Part shown: piece by piece, positions 7,739 through 16,087 of the stretch
How the letters are laid out: each line of letters begins with the position of its first letter
Numbering within the stretch: the first letter of the stretch is position 1
NCBI GenBank assembly: GCA_000247545.1
Contig: CP003316.1
Location: 62,001 to 126,000, forward strand
Direction: 5' to 3'
Length of the DNA stretch: 64,000 nt
DNA from: Pyrobaculum oguniense TE7
Lineage (GTDB): Archaea; Thermoproteota; Thermoprotei; Thermoproteales; Thermoproteaceae
Program-made: the position numbers and the translations under genes
Notes under the pieces: generated by a model
What the model was told of the DNA's origin: nothing
The model's database searches: none
Seen by the model: only the letters and a program-made list of their open reading frames with translations

Positions 7739-7801
7739 TCAAAGCGACTTGGGATCTGTGAGAAAGGGGGTTTGTGGCGTGTGGAAATGAGACGTAGGTG
7801 T

Positions 7802-8818
7802 CTAGGGCTGTTGGGAGCTTACCCAGACTACTTGGGGCTCTGTGCTGGGCGGAGCTCTGCGGGGCGGCCTGGCGGGGTGTCTCAGCACTACTAGTCTCTT
7901 CCTCGCCCCCGGCATGCTGCCCTGTATTAAAATATACGGCCCTTTAATCACGCCGTAGTGGGGGAAGCCCGATTTGGGCGTTATCTCGGCTCCGTTTTCG
8001 CCAATTTTGAGAAGTCTCTTGTTGTACTCCGTGCGCTGGTGGAAGCCCATCTGGCCGGGCCTCGGCTGCGTGAACATCAAGGCAGGCGCCTGGGGGCCGA
8101 TGGTGCCGGTCCTCCTGTGGCCCTTCCTGTGTTTGTGCCACCTCGGCAGTATGGTTACGCCGAATCTCTTCACCACGCCCTGCCAGCCCTTGCCCTTAGT
8201 CACCGCTATCACGTCCACCAGCTGCCCCGGCGAGAAGACGTCTTTGGGAGAAACGGTCTTGCCCAGCAACGAGGTGGCGAATTTGATCCTCTCGTCGATG
8301 TTGGGGACTCCGCCGATGGGTATCTCCAAGAGCTCCGGCGTCTTTTTCCCTATCCCGGAGAGGTGGGGCTGCGTGGCGACTAGGGCCCTTACCTCCACTG
8401 CGACGTCTCTGTACTCCTCTACCTGCTTCATCTGCTTATCCACGTCTACCTTTTCTGGGAGGGTCAGCACTCTGCTGAGGTGCTTGGGCAACTCCCCCGC
8501 CCAGACCTCGGCGGCTGACCTGAGGTAGCCGTTGGTGGGGTCTAGGGTGTATAGCCTAAAGCCCCACACGAAGAGGGGCGGGGCGTCCAACACCGTGACT
8601 GCCTTGACCACCTCCTTGCCGTAGAGGGGGCTCGTCGGCCGGTCGTCTACGACCACGGCGTGCAACATGCCGGCCTTGTAAGCGGCGAAGCCGAGGAGGG
8701 CGGGCTTCCCCAAATTGGCGTCTGGCCAAGTCCTCACCCTGGGCACAATATCGGCGGCGCGCTTCCTTGGGTATACTCCCATTGAGCCGCGGCGCGGCCT
8801 GTTGATCTTAAGGCCCAT
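7802..8818 (-). CDS. rpl3: 50S ribosomal protein uL3
   Basis: A 338-residue archaeal uL3, which lies near the peptidyl-transferase centre and organises 23S rRNA domain VI. Characteristic segments: INRPRRGSMGVYPRKRA at the N-terminus, KGKGWQGVVKRFGV, and HRKGHRRTGTIGPQAP. The frame is open to 8959, but the ATG at 8818 gives the conserved start and lies 26 nt after a TATA element (GTTTATAAAC, about 8839-8848). The extension would overlap the divergent DUF2175 gene. The C-terminus carries a 25-residue Pro/Arg-rich tail. Confidence 0.95.
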   Translation of the reverse strand: MGLKINRPRRGSMGVYPRKRAADIVPRVRTWPDANLGKPALLGFAAYKAGMLHAVVVDDRPTSPLYGKEVVKAVTVLDAPPLFVWGFRLYTLDPTNGYLRSAAEVWAGELPKHLSRVLTLPEKVDVDKQMKQVEEYRDVAVEVRALVATQPHLSGIGKKTPELLEIPIGGVPNIDERIKFATSLLGKTVSPKDVFSPGQLVDVIAVTKGKGWQGVVKRFGVTILPRWHKHRKGHRRTGTIGPQAPALMFTQPRPGQMGFHQRTEYNKRLLKIGENGAEITPKSGFPHYGVIKGPYILIQGSMPGARKRLVVLRHPARPPRRAPPSTEPQVVWVSSQQP

Positions 8819-8891
8819 GCCGATGCGCAAGAGACCGAGTTTATAAACTTTAGCGGGCGCCACTTTTAAAACTCCAACTCGCCGCTTAGCC

Positions 8892-9209
8892 ATGCGCCAG
8901 TTGAAGAAGTGGAAATGCGCCGTGTGCGGCGAGGACATAATCGAGGGGCAGGTGTTCACCTTCTACGCAAAGGGCCCAGTCCACTGGGAGTGCCTCGAAA
9001 AGGAGCTGTCGGGCAAGGTGTACAAAGATGCGGACTCCGCGGCTCTGCTCAGGCTGGATCACTTCCTCCACGAGGGCATCGTCCTCGCGAAGGAGCTGGA
9101 GTACCTCGCCCAGGGGGAGGCGGCCAAGGAGAGGATTAGGGAGGTCCGCAAGCAACTGGAGGTCCTAGCGGCGAAGCTGACCAACGAGCTAACCTCAAAA
9201 TTAATCTAG
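8892..9209 (+). CDS. DUF2175 zinc-binding protein
   Basis: A 105-residue protein of the crenarchaeal family DUF2175. The N-terminal part carries a treble-clef-like metal site: CAVCGEDIIEG (C9, C12) with a downstream HWECLEK (H31 and C34 region). The rest is a charged, helical, probably coiled-coil C-terminus (about residues 48-105). The ATG at 8892 lies 25 nt after CTTTTAAAAC (8863-8872). It is divergent from rpl3, with separate TATA boxes. Its function is unknown; conservation next to ribosomal genes hints at translation or RNA work, by position only. Confidence 0.8.
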   Translation: MRQLKKWKCAVCGEDIIEGQVFTFYAKGPVHWECLEKELSGKVYKDADSAALLRLDHFLHEGIVLAKELEYLAQGEAAKERIREVRKQLEVLAAKLTNELTSKLI

Positions 9210-9224
9210 GCCCCTTTTTTCCAC

Positions 9225-11279
9225 GTGTCCCTAGAGCTTGGGAGGAAGAGCGTTAAGCTCGCGTTGGGGAGGCAAATCCTCTCCTTCCCCCTCCCAGGTG
9301 GCGAGCCCAGGCCGGCCGCCGAGTTTGACGGCAAGTCGCTGAGGGCCACTTGTTGCGGCGTAGGTGTGGAGCTGTTAGTGGAGAGGCGGGGCGGCGCGAC
9401 TGTTGTTAGGAAGAGGCTTGGGGCGAGGGAGCACGTCTTCGGTCTCGGGACTAGGGCCTACCCGCCGGATAGGAGGAGGGGGCGCTTCATCCTCTTCAAT
9501 AACGATTTGTACGGATACCAGCTGGGGATGGACCCCCTATACGCCTCGATCCCCTTTATGGTGTTTGTAGAGGACGGGAGGGCCTTTGGTCTCGTGGTTA
9601 ACAGCCCGGCTTACGGCGTCGTTGACGTGGGGTTTTCGAAATACAGCGAAGTGGTCGTGGAGGTGGAGGATCTCCCGGAGCTGTATATACTCTTCGGCGA
9701 GGGACCGCTGGATGTATATACCACCTACAGCGAGGTTACGGGGAGGCCCTTCCTCCCGCCGTCGTGGGCACTGGGCCTGCACCTATCGCGCTACAGCTAC
9801 GAGCCCCAGGACTCGGCGGCTGAGGTGGTGCGGGAGGTCGCACGGGAGGTGCCCCTTGACGCGGTGTATCTCGACATAGACTACATGGAGGGGTACAGGC
9901 AGTTCACGTGGGATTTGAAGAAGTTCCCAGATCCCGCCGGGTTTGTCCACAAGATGCGCGAGCTGGGCATCAGGGTGGTGGCGATTGTAGACCCCTACAT
10001 AAAGGCGGAGCCGGGGTACAGGCCGTTCCGCGAGTTGCTTGACTGCCTCCTCGTGACGGAGAACGACGAGCTCTTCCTCGCCAGGGGGTGGCCGGGGCTC
10101 TCCGCCCTGCCGGACTTCCTAAACCCCAAGTGCAGGGAGAGGTGGGGCGACTTAATAGCCGACTTTGTAAAGACGTACGGCATAGACGGCGTCTGGCTTG
10201 ACATGAACGAGCCGACTGTTTTCAACTGCGACGCCCTAGCTACTAGGTCTAGGATATACGCCCTGGCCGGTGCCACGCCGCACGAACTAACAAAAGAGGA
10301 GCTTTTATGCAAGGCGCCGAGGGGCGCCTACCATGTGGTGGAGGGGGAGAAAATCCCCCACGAGAGAGTCCGGGGGCTTTACCCCTACTTCGAGGCGGAG
10401 GCCACCTACCGCGGCCTCCTCAAGGCGGGGAGGGAGCCCTTTATCCTCTCCCGGTCCGGCTACCTCGGCATACAGAAATACGCGGCGTTGTGGACTGGGG
10501 ACGTCCCCTCCACCTGGGAGGGCTTGAGGCTGACCCTGATGGCGGTGCTTGGCCTCTCGGCGTCCGGCGTCCCCTTCGTGGGCGCAGATGTGGGCGGCTT
10601 CGCCGGGCTGGGGGACTACGAGCTAATCGCCAGGTGGTACCAAGCGGCGGCCTTCTTCCCCATCTACCGCGTCCACAGAGACAAGGGCACTACAGACGCG
10701 GAGCCCACGAGGCTACCGGCGCGGTACCGACACATGGCGCTGGAGGCTATTAAGACGAGGCTTAGGTTTCTGCCCTATCTAAGACATCTGGCGTGGGCCG
10801 CCCACCTACACGGCTACCCAATCGTGAGGCCGCTGGGCCTTGAGTTCCCCGACGACGAGGACGCCTTTAAGATACATGACGAGTACATGGTGGGGCCTTT
10901 CCTCCTCTTCGCCCCTATTGTGGACAAGGGAGCCAAGCAGAGGGACGTCTACCTCCCGCGGGGGGCGTGGCTGGAGCTAAGCACGGGGAAGACCCACCTA
11001 GGCCCCAGCTGGGTTGCCTCCGAGTCGGACATGCCGCTCTACATCCGGTCGGGGTCGGCCGTGCCCGCCCAGGAGGGGCTTTACATATACGGGGAGGGGG
11101 CGTGGACGATCTACACAGACGGGGGCGTCGTGGAGGTTGCGAGAGAGGGCGGGAAGGTGAGGCTAAAGGGATGGATGGGGAGTGTATATATCCTCGGCGA
11201 GAGGCTAGACGAGGTTTATATAAACGGCGCGGCGAAAACAGGCGTTGCCACAAAACTCGGCACCTATCTAGAGACGTAG
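9225..11279 (+). CDS. malA: Glycoside hydrolase family 31 alpha-glucosidase
   Basis: A 684-residue GH31 enzyme, close in length to the Sulfolobus MalA alpha-glucosidase that releases glucose from maltose and malto-oligosaccharides. Order: N-terminal beta-sandwich (about 1-170), (beta/alpha)8 barrel (about 175-520), C-terminal beta domains. The nucleophile is D326 in DGVWLDMNEPTVF, and the acid/base is D426 in LWTGDVPSTWEGL. There is no signal peptide, so it is cytoplasmic or exported by another route. The start is GTG at 9225, 23 nt after AAAATTAATC. The specificity (alpha-glucosidase versus alpha-xylosidase) is inferred from similarity only. The antisense strand of its last 365 bases is an open frame belonging to the HEPN-like gene. 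Confidence 0.92.
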   Translation: MSLELGRKSVKLALGRQILSFPLPGGEPRPAAEFDGKSLRATCCGVGVELLVERRGGATVVRKRLGAREHVFGLGTRAYPPDRRRGRFILFNNDLYGYQLGMDPLYASIPFMVFVEDGRAFGLVVNSPAYGVVDVGFSKYSEVVVEVEDLPELYILFGEGPLDVYTTYSEVTGRPFLPPSWALGLHLSRYSYEPQDSAAEVVREVAREVPLDAVYLDIDYMEGYRQFTWDLKKFPDPAGFVHKMRELGIRVVAIVDPYIKAEPGYRPFRELLDCLLVTENDELFLARGWPGLSALPDFLNPKCRERWGDLIADFVKTYGIDGVWLDMNEPTVFNCDALATRSRIYALAGATPHELTKEELLCKAPRGAYHVVEGEKIPHERVRGLYPYFEAEATYRGLLKAGREPFILSRSGYLGIQKYAALWTGDVPSTWEGLRLTLMAVLGLSASGVPFVGADVGGFAGLGDYELIARWYQAAAFFPIYRVHRDKGTTDAEPTRLPARYRHMALEAIKTRLRFLPYLRHLAWAAHLHGYPIVRPLGLEFPDDEDAFKIHDEYMVGPFLLFAPIVDKGAKQRDVYLPRGAWLELSTGKTHLGPSWVASESDMPLYIRSGSAVPAQEGLYIYGEGAWTIYTDGGVVEVAREGGKVRLKGWMGSVYILGERLDEVYINGAAKTGVATKLGTYLET

Positions 11280-11805
11280 GCCGCGGCTCCGGGGCTTCGC
11301 CTATAAGCACACCTGGCTCGCCGAGACCCTGCGCCGGCCTGCCGCGCTGGCCTAAACACCGCCTGAGCCTTTCTATTAGAGCGAAAACATCGGCGCGGTG
11401 TAAGTCGAAAATCTTCCTATCCGTGAAGTTGTGGTAGAAATTTGCGCGCAATCCCTCAGCCATTCTGAACTGCCTAACCACATCAGCATCGCCGAGCTCC
11501 TCGCATAATTGCCCTATTATGAAGTCCCTGCGGCTGAAGTGTTCCCAGCCCCTCCTCTCAGCTATGGCGTTTTGCAACGCCGCCACGCGCCCAAGTACTT
11601 CTCCCCGGGGCAAGTCGCCTTTCTCATACAACAACTCAGCCTCCTCGAGGTTGCGGTTTGAAATAGGCCTCAACCCTCTCAACGGGATCCAGCTTATCAG
11701 ACCTAGCTCTAGCAGGTACTCCTCGACGTCCCGGCTACCAGCTCTTAAGCCACAGGCGGCGATGTAGCCAAGGCCATGGGCTAGACTACGCAGTAGGAGT
11801 CTCAT
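10915..11805 (-). CDS. PaREP1/HEPN-like protein with an anomalous read-through C-terminus
   Basis: From the ATG at 11805 the product begins RLLLRSLAHGLGYIAACGL. Its second half (about residues 80-150: ERRGWEHFSRRDFIIGQLCEEL, broken here as ERRGWEHFSRRDF and IIGQLCEEL; then FRMAEGLRANFYHNF) resembles the helical PaREP1/HEPN proteins expanded in Pyrobaculum. The plausible domain ends near 11330 (IERLRRCL). After that the frame stays open for about 410 bases, antisense to malA, and yields Arg/Pro-rich sequence. A shift by one base after about 11345 would reach a TAG immediately, so the natural C-terminus may have been lost by frameshift. The upstream TATA is weak. The frame is also open upstream to 11910, but that part has no support. 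Confidence 0.5.
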   Translation of the reverse strand: MRLLLRSLAHGLGYIAACGLRAGSRDVEEYLLELGLISWIPLRGLRPISNRNLEEAELLYEKGDLPRGEVLGRVAALQNAIAERRGWEHFSRRDFIIGQLCEELGDADVVRQFRMAEGLRANFYHNFTDRKIFDLHRADVFALIERLRRCLGQRGRPAQGLGEPGVLIGEAPEPRPTSLDRCRVLWQRLFSPRRLYKPRLASRRGYIHSPSIPLASPSRPLSQPPRRPRLCRSSTPPPRICKAPPGRARPTPTGCRAACPTRRQPSWGLGGSSPCLAPATPPAGGRRPSAWLPCPQ

Positions 11806-11878
11806 AAAGAGCCTTTTTCCGCAAAACAAAGTTAAGGCACAGACCGGCCTACCTGAGCACGAGCGCCGGGCGCGTCCT

Positions 11879-12694
11879 CTACGGCGTGCATGGGGATTGC
11901 GGGATATCAACCACGTAGACTTTGCCGTATTTGGAGAGGGCCTCGGCCAGCTCCTCGGGCTTGTCTGTGATGAAGACGTGGGAGGGGCCTGTGCCGGAGA
12001 CTCCGCCGACTGCGCCCAGTTGAAGGGACTCGAGGGTGGGCTCGGGCGGGTACCCCAGGGCGTAGCCGTAGGCGACGGCGTTTATCAGCATGGCCTCTCT
12101 CCACATGCCCATTCCGGCAAATGACACAGCCGTCCTCACCACGGGCGCCAAGGCCCTCATCTCCTGAAGCTTGTGCCTCCTCTTCTCGTAGGGTGGTATC
12201 AACACCACCGCCTTCCCCGACACGTCCAGCTCCCTTATCACCACGAGCTTGTAGTTGTCTGTGAGGTAGCTCCGCCCCGTGGCGCTGGCCACCGCGTCGT
12301 CGAAGGCCCCAGTAACGCTTATCCCCACCTCTCTGCTCAGCTGGGCGTTTATCCTCGCCACGTCGAAGAGGTCGACGTCTGCCCCCGCCAGCTTTGCCGT
12401 GGCTGACACAAGGGCGTTCACCACCGCGCTACTGGACTTCAGCCCGCCGGCGGGGGGGAGATCCCCCGTGATCTTGACGGCGACGGGGCCGACCCCCCAC
12501 CGCTCGGCCATCCTCTGCGCAACTTTCCGTATCGGCTCCACGTCGACGTCTGCGTAGGTGGCCACCTCCAAGCGGTCTGAGCGGCAGACCTCCGCCATAA
12601 CCCTCAGCGATATGGGGAAAGCCGCGCCGTGGCCCGTGGCGATGGCGTTGATGATGGTGCCGCCGCCCCAGGCACAAGCCCTTGCGCAGTCCAT
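11879..12694 (-). CDS. aroK: Archaeal shikimate kinase (GHMP superfamily)
   Basis: A 271-residue GHMP-family kinase. The nucleotide-binding motif PPAGGLKSSSAVVNAL sits near residue 85, the N-terminus reads AWGGGTIINAIATGHGAA, and the C-terminal motif GAVGGVSGTGPSHV is present. In archaea this fold replaces the bacterial P-loop shikimate kinase and phosphorylates shikimate on the way to chorismate. The longer frame (to 12778) has no support; the ATG at 12694 is 24 nt after TTTTTAAAG (minus strand, 12713-12721). It lies near the dehydroquinase-chorismate mutase fusion and the aminotransferase, so aromatic amino-acid genes are loosely grouped. Confidence 0.9.
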   Translation of the reverse strand: MDCARACAWGGGTIINAIATGHGAAFPISLRVMAEVCRSDRLEVATYADVDVEPIRKVAQRMAERWGVGPVAVKITGDLPPAGGLKSSSAVVNALVSATAKLAGADVDLFDVARINAQLSREVGISVTGAFDDAVASATGRSYLTDNYKLVVIRELDVSGKAVVLIPPYEKRRHKLQEMRALAPVVRTAVSFAGMGMWREAMLINAVAYGYALGYPPEPTLESLQLGAVGGVSGTGPSHVFITDKPEELAEALSKYGKVYVVDIPQSPCTP

Positions 12695-12764
12695 AGCCGC
12701 TTCAGCCACCTGCTTTAAAAACGTCGCTACGGAGCATTTTTTAAATTGGATACACGGCGCACAC

Positions 12765-12938
12765 ATGGCCAGGGTCATAGACGTGCTGGGACCCCACGCC
12801 TACACGCTGGTAAAATACGGCGTGTCGCCGTACGACGACGTTAAGACAGCGGCGGAGAAGCTTGAAGGAGTTGCGCCCCACTTAGCGCGCCTGCTGTCAG
12901 AGTTGGGGGTCGCGTATACAGTCGGCGAAGGAATATAG
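12765..12938 (+). CDS. Hypothetical small protein, 57 aa
   Basis: The ATG at 12765 follows TTTTTTAAATTGG (12736-12748), spaced about 23 nt, supporting a leaderless gene divergent from aroK. The 57-residue product (start ARVIDVLGPHAYTLVKYG, end VAYTVGEGI) looks like a compact helical protein without membrane segments. The frame is also open upstream into the aroK promoter region, which is ignored. I do not recognise the family. The regular codon use and precise promoter spacing make a real gene likely. Confidence 0.6.
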   Translation: MARVIDVLGPHAYTLVKYGVSPYDDVKTAAEKLEGVAPHLARLLSELGVAYTVGEGI

Positions 12939-13041
12939 TTTGGAACGCCCCGGCGCCTTTTGAACGGGCCGCCACGCCCACTACACACATCTCAACGTAA
13001 AAGCCGGCGGCAAGCCCATAAGGGGCTTCTGGAGAACCTCC

Positions 13042-14025
13042 TCACCCACAAGCCCGGTTCAAAACTTCAAAGGCCTCTTCTAGGGCGTCTTCTGGCTCTA
13101 CTAGGGCAATCCTCACATGTCCCGGGCGGCCGTAGAGCTCTCCGGGCAGTACAGAGACGCCGGCTTGTAGGGCTTTTTCGAAACAGCCGGCGTTTGCCCT
13201 TGGAAAGATGTAGAACGCACCGGCTGGCTTCACGAAGGGGAGCCTCAGCGTCTTGGCGGCGAGCTCGGCCCTCCGGCGGTAAATCTCGGAGACCTCGCGG
13301 CGCCTCCGGGGCAACACGTCTATTACCGAGACCACGGCCCTCTGGACGTGGGTAGGCGGGACGTTTATAGTGGCCTTGTTGAATCTGGCCACCTCCCTGG
13401 CCACCTCGCGGGGCGCAACCACAGCCCCAATCCTCAGCCCCGGGGCTGAGAAGACCTTGGAGAAGGAGTAGACCACAGCGACGTTGGGGGAGAGCTCCAG
13501 GGGAGATGTAAACTCGCCGAAGATTATGTCTCTGTAAATCTCGTCGCTAATTACAAACTCCGCGGCGTCAACCAGCTCCCTCACCTTCCCCCTCGGCAAC
13601 ACGGAGCCGGTGGGGTTGTTGGGGTAGTTCACGATGTATATGCCCCGCTCCGAGAAGCTCGGCACCCACCCGTCCCCCGACTCCACCACCTCCAAGCTGA
13701 TGCCGAAGACCCCCGCTATATCGAAGTAGCCGGGGTAAAAGGGCGACGGCGTAATTAGCCTCTTCTTGCGGAAGATCCACATCAAGGCGGCCAGCCCGTG
13801 GCGTCCTCCCGCAACTGCCACCACCTCGCCTGGCTCTACGCCGAAGGCCGAGGCAACCGCTTCCCTAAACTCGGGGAGGCCTTCGGGCGGGCCGTAGTGG
13901 AGGTCGCCGACGCGCCCCAGCGCCTCCACCAGCTCAGGTGGCGGGGGGACGTCTGGGTCGCCGATGTCCAGCCTGTGCCTGGGCCGCGCCGCCTCGATAC
14001 GCCTAATGGCGGAGGCAAAGTCCAT
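13042..14025 (-). CDS. Fold-type I PLP aminotransferase (aspartate/aromatic family)
   Basis: A 327-residue class I/II aminotransferase. Visible: DIGDPDVPPPPELVEAL at the N-terminus, the cofactor loop VAGGRHGL, substrate/PLP residues in YPNNPTGSV (near residue 135) and DEIYRDIIF, and the Schiff-base lysine in YSFSKVFSAPGLRIG. It is about 60 residues shorter than typical family members, mostly at the N-terminus. The substrate cannot be read from sequence; neighbours in aromatic biosynthesis make an aromatic or prephenate-type aminotransferase reasonable. The start (ATG 14025) lies only 25 bases from the divergent ATG at 14050. Confidence 0.85.
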   Translation of the reverse strand: MDFASAIRRIEAARPRHRLDIGDPDVPPPPELVEALGRVGDLHYGPPEGLPEFREAVASAFGVEPGEVVAVAGGRHGLAALMWIFRKKRLITPSPFYPGYFDIAGVFGISLEVVESGDGWVPSFSERGIYIVNYPNNPTGSVLPRGKVRELVDAAEFVISDEIYRDIIFGEFTSPLELSPNVAVVYSFSKVFSAPGLRIGAVVAPREVAREVARFNKATINVPPTHVQRAVVSVIDVLPRRRREVSEIYRRRAELAAKTLRLPFVKPAGAFYIFPRANAGCFEKALQAGVSVLPGELYGRPGHVRIALVEPEDALEEAFEVLNRACG

Positions 14026-14049
14026 ATAGACAAAACACCAGTTAAATAG

Positions 14050-14919
14050 ATGAGGCTCTGGCGGCTGGAGGAGGCGGAGAGGTTGGTCAACAGCGAGCTG
14101 GCCCAGGGGCTTGCCGAGACGTGGGCCAGTTGCGCCGACGAGAAGTGCCTCGCCGACAGCCCGTACGACCCCGCATTGGTGGGGGTAGGCCGGTGGTGGC
14201 TGAGCCCCTTCACAATCGGCAACAGAAAACTGGGAGAAATCCCCTTCTACTCGCTACCCCCCGTCGCCACGTGCCCCGGCGCCACGCCTTTCTGCATCCG
14301 GTGGTGCTACGCCGTGTACGAAATCGCGAACTGGCGGGCCCACGTCCGCGAAGCGGCGTCCTACCTTCTATCGCTCCGAGACGACTTCCCAGACATCGTG
14401 CAGAGATTTCTAAGAAGGCTTCCACACAGGACAGTTAGGCTCCACGTAAGCGGGGACTTCTACAGCGTAGAGTACTTGGAGAAGTGGGCCGAGGTGGCGA
14501 GGCGGGAGCCTAGCAGAGTCTTCTACACCTACACCAAGTCCTTTGGGCTTGTGAGGAGGGTGGAGGCGCCTCGCAACTTGGTTATCCACCTAAGCGCAGA
14601 CCCCCACAACTACTTAGAGGCCGTGGAGACGTGGAGGGGGCTGAGGAGGGGGCTTGTAACCTATGTATACACCCCCGGCGCGGAGCGCCGCGATTTTGAA
14701 GTGTTGAGGTATATACTGGAGAACACCGAGGCGAGGATCCTCCTGTTCCTCAACCACGTCCAGCACGCCCCGAGGCTCCGCATAAGCGCCGCCCATATGT
14801 GGCGCAGGCTGAAAGAGGCCCTCGGCCCCCTAGCGGGTCGGGTGGTGCTCGACCCCGAAGAATTCGCCGGCGCTCCCCAGTGCTCCCTGTGTCAACTCTG
14901 CTATAGAGCCTATATTTAA
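14050..14919 (+). CDS. Gp88-like cysteine-containing protein
   Basis: A 289-residue protein resembling the family named after mycobacteriophage gene product 88. The core reads NRKLGEIPFYSLPP followed by CPGATPFCIRWCYA (three Cys in a CxxxxxxCxxxC arrangement), then RLHVSGDFYSVEYLEKW and RVFYTYTKSF. The C-terminus carries another Cys cluster (CSLCQLC). The family is unstudied; the cysteine pattern and barrel-like strands suggest a metal or iron-sulfur site. The gene is divergent from the aminotransferase with a 24-base gap. Phage relationship is possible, but there are no other phage genes nearby. Confidence 0.7.
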   Translation: MRLWRLEEAERLVNSELAQGLAETWASCADEKCLADSPYDPALVGVGRWWLSPFTIGNRKLGEIPFYSLPPVATCPGATPFCIRWCYAVYEIANWRAHVREAASYLLSLRDDFPDIVQRFLRRLPHRTVRLHVSGDFYSVEYLEKWAEVARREPSRVFYTYTKSFGLVRRVEAPRNLVIHLSADPHNYLEAVETWRGLRRGLVTYVYTPGAERRDFEVLRYILENTEARILLFLNHVQHAPRLRISAAHMWRRLKEALGPLAGRVVLDPEEFAGAPQCSLCQLCYRAYI

Positions 14920-14949
14920 AACATGGTTGCATAAAGAGGCTATGGGGTA

Positions 14950-15837
14950 TTGATATGCGGAGCAGTCCCCGTCAGGAGGCCGAGAGACGTGGAAAGGGCG
15001 CTGGAGGCGCCGCTTACGTGCCTTGAGCTTAGACTCGACTACCTAGAGGCGCCGCTGTCTGAGGCGTGGCCTGTGCTGGAGGAGGCGGCGGCGCGCCGCA
15101 CGGTAATAGTCACGGTGAGGAGGAGGGAGGAGGGCGGGCACTGGCGGGGCGGCGAGGAGGAGAGGGAGGCGTTGTACAGAAAGCTCCTCGACCTCAACCC
15201 CCACTACGTCGACGTCGAGGCGGAGTCCCCCATCGCCCCGAGAATTGCCGAGGTAAAGGGCAGGGCCAAGCTCATAGCCAGCAGACACGACTTCGGGGGG
15301 ACGCCCCCGCTGGAGGTTCTCATAAGCTGGGCGGAGAAGGCGGCGGCTCTGGGCGACGTGGTAAAGGTGGTTACCTACGCCAGGGAGCCGGCCGACGGGC
15401 TTAGAGTCCTCTCGCTGATAGGGGCTGTGGAGAAGCCGGTGGTGGCCTTCGCCATGGGGCCGGCAGGTGCGTATACGAGAATCGCCGCCGCTGCGTTGGG
15501 AAGCCCCATTATGTACGTCTCGCTAGGCGAAGCCACGGCGCCGGGACAAGTCGCCGCAGACGCCTACTTCGCCGCACTGACAGCACTAGGCGTCGCCCCG
15601 GCGGGGGAGGGCCTCCCCTCGCTTAGAGAAGCGCTGGACTGGATAGACGGCGGCATTATGTACCTGCTTAGGAAGAGGCTAGAGGTCTGCCGCGATATGG
15701 GCAAGCTCAAGAAGGCAGCCGGCCTGCCGGTGTACGACGACGTGAGGGAGGCCCAGGTGTTGAAGAGAGCCGGCGACTTCAAGCAGATATTCGAGCTCGT
15801 CGTCCAGATGTGCAAAGCCGTTCAACTTGTGGCGTAG
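14950..15837 (+). CDS. aroD-aroQ: 3-dehydroquinate dehydratase (type I) - chorismate mutase fusion
   Basis: A 295-residue bifunctional protein. Residues about 1-205 are a type I dehydroquinase: ELRLDYLE, the SRHDFGGTP segment with its active-site His, the Schiff-base Lys in DVVKVVTYA, and FAMGPAGAYTRI with SLGEATAPGQ. Residues about 220-295 are an AroQ-class chorismate mutase helix bundle: LREALDWIDGGIMYLLRKRLEV, broken as LREALDWIDGGIMYLL and RKRLEV, then MGKLKKAAGLPVYD and REAQVLKRA. The fusion joins steps 3 and 8 of aromatic biosynthesis in one polypeptide. The start is TTG at 14950; the preceding TATA (ATATTTAAAAC, about 14911-14921) predicts transcription from about 14942, leaving an 8-nt leader. 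Confidence 0.85.
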   Translation: MICGAVPVRRPRDVERALEAPLTCLELRLDYLEAPLSEAWPVLEEAAARRTVIVTVRRREEGGHWRGGEEEREALYRKLLDLNPHYVDVEAESPIAPRIAEVKGRAKLIASRHDFGGTPPLEVLISWAEKAAALGDVVKVVTYAREPADGLRVLSLIGAVEKPVVAFAMGPAGAYTRIAAAALGSPIMYVSLGEATAPGQVAADAYFAALTALGVAPAGEGLPSLREALDWIDGGIMYLLRKRLEVCRDMGKLKKAAGLPVYDDVREAQVLKRAGDFKQIFELVVQMCKAVQLVA

Positions 15838-15865
15838 ACTTATAAACAGGTGCGGCAAATAATAC

Positions 15866-16087
15866 GTGGAGGAGCTAAGGCGCTATAAAGAAGACGTAGA
15901 AGAGGCAAAACGGATACGGAGGGAGAGGGCAGACTGGAACTTCATCAACACCCTACCCCCAAGACTGAGAATCGCAGTGCTGTACTACATAGAGACCGGC
16001 GATCTGTACGTGGCTTCCCGAATCGCCGGCATGAAAATGGAGGAGTTCAACGAGCTGAGGCGGCGCGCCAAGGTTCCCAGCGTGTGA
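15866..16087 (+). CDS. UPF0175-like antitoxin
   Basis: A 73-residue charged protein: an N-terminal basic helix (AKRIRRERADWNFI), then LPPRLRIAVLYYIETGD and a helix-turn-helix-like end (ASRIAGMKMEEFNELRRR). The C-terminal pattern matches UPF0175 antitoxins that partner PIN-domain toxins. It overlaps the next gene (GTG at 16084, stop at 16085-16087), the usual translational coupling of toxin-antitoxin pairs. The start is GTG at 15866, with TTATAAAC (15840-15847) about 22 nt upstream. Confidence 0.75.
   Translation: MEELRRYKEDVEEAKRIRRERADWNFINTLPPRLRIAVLYYIETGDLYVASRIAGMKMEEFNELRRRAKVPSV

Noticed and set aside
8819-8959. N-terminal extension of uL3
   Set aside because: Overlaps the divergent DUF2175 gene; the conserved uL3 start and TATA spacing fit ATG 8818.
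12695-12778. N-terminal extension of shikimate kinase
   Set aside because: Lies upstream of the TATA box, so it cannot be in the transcript.
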